Positions 5,639 to 5,667 of a stretch of DNA of 5,667 nt are shown in pieces. Position 1 is the stretch's first letter. Each line of letters opens with the position of its first letter. The DNA is from Azoarcus sp. GTDB lineage: Bacteria; Pseudomonadota; Gammaproteobacteria; Burkholderiales; Rhodocyclaceae. Under the pieces are notes generated by a model, which was not told where the DNA came from, made no database searches, and worked only from the letters and a program-made list of their open reading frames with translations. A program made the position numbers and the translations under genes. The stretch lies in contig JALNWS010000231.1 of the NCBI GenBank assembly GCA_023230755.1, positions 1 through 5,667 of the forward strand, read 5' to 3'.

Positions 5639-5667
5639 ATGTCCGCTTACCAACGTACGGGTTAGTA
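5638..5667 (-). repeat. Right terminal inverted repeat of the IS630 element
   Basis: On the minus strand this reads TACTAACCCGTAC at the tip and ends AGCGGACATT, pairing with 4555-4584. The inner end touches the transposase stop codon. The window stops at its tip. Confidence 0.85.

Larger units (their letters stand above)
4555..5667 (+). mobile_element. IS630-family insertion sequence, apparently complete
   Basis: A full-length IS630-type transposase gene is bounded by imperfect terminal inverted repeats. Counted from the outer ends, the two 30-bp tips agree at 24 of 30 positions, including TACTAA at the extreme tip, GTAC at positions 10-13 and a perfect AGCGGACATT at 21-30. Both tips begin with TA, as expected because the family targets and duplicates a TA dinucleotide, so the outermost TA pair may be the target duplication and the element proper 4557-5665 (about 1.1 kb). 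The right tip coincides with the last base of the window, so the far flank is unseen. The reading frame is uninterrupted and the ends match, so the element may be active. Confidence 0.88.

Noticed and set aside
1..5667. CRISPR arrays, tRNA or rRNA genes, riboswitches
   Set aside because: There are no regularly spaced repeats, no cloverleaf-like segment and no rRNA-like sequence; the intergenic regions are too short for most riboswitches.

Overview
The window is GC-rich, with compact genes that mostly prefer G or C in the third codon position. Gene content and protein style suggest a proteobacterium, most likely a betaproteobacterium of the Azoarcus/Thauera (Rhodocyclales) kind. That placement is an inference from resemblance only.

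Left part (1-3161). The 5' end of a leftward acyl-CoA synthetase gene leaves the window at base 1. A roughly 250-bp intergenic region carrying a perfect 8-bp inverted repeat separates it from a rightward two-gene signalling unit. That unit encodes a soluble hybrid histidine kinase (PAS, PAS, HisKA, HATPase, receiver) and, 34 bp later, an OmpR/PhoB-type response regulator. The two proteins plausibly form a cytoplasmic two-component system. The divergent acyl-CoA synthetase is a reasonable but unproven target.

Middle part (3162-4413). Two leftward genes converge on the response regulator: a small membrane protein of unknown function (130 aa, three predicted membrane segments) and, upstream of it, a 226-aa bicupin of the ChrR-cupin kind with two complete metal-binding motifs. 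They are 163 bp apart, so co-transcription is possible but not shown.

Right part (4414-5667). The cupin upstream region holds a candidate dyad operator, a triplicated CGCGGAG repeat and a GGGGTCAGAGTCGAAT-type repeat. Immediately after these sits an apparently intact IS630-family insertion sequence. It has 30-bp imperfect terminal inverted repeats (24/30 identical), TA at both outer ends and a full-length DDE transposase. The window ends exactly at the right tip of this element.

Nothing here is clearly a new system. The best leads are the Hpt-less hybrid kinase/regulator pair with its divergent metabolic neighbour, the uncharacterised membrane protein, and the repeat-rich insertion site of the IS.
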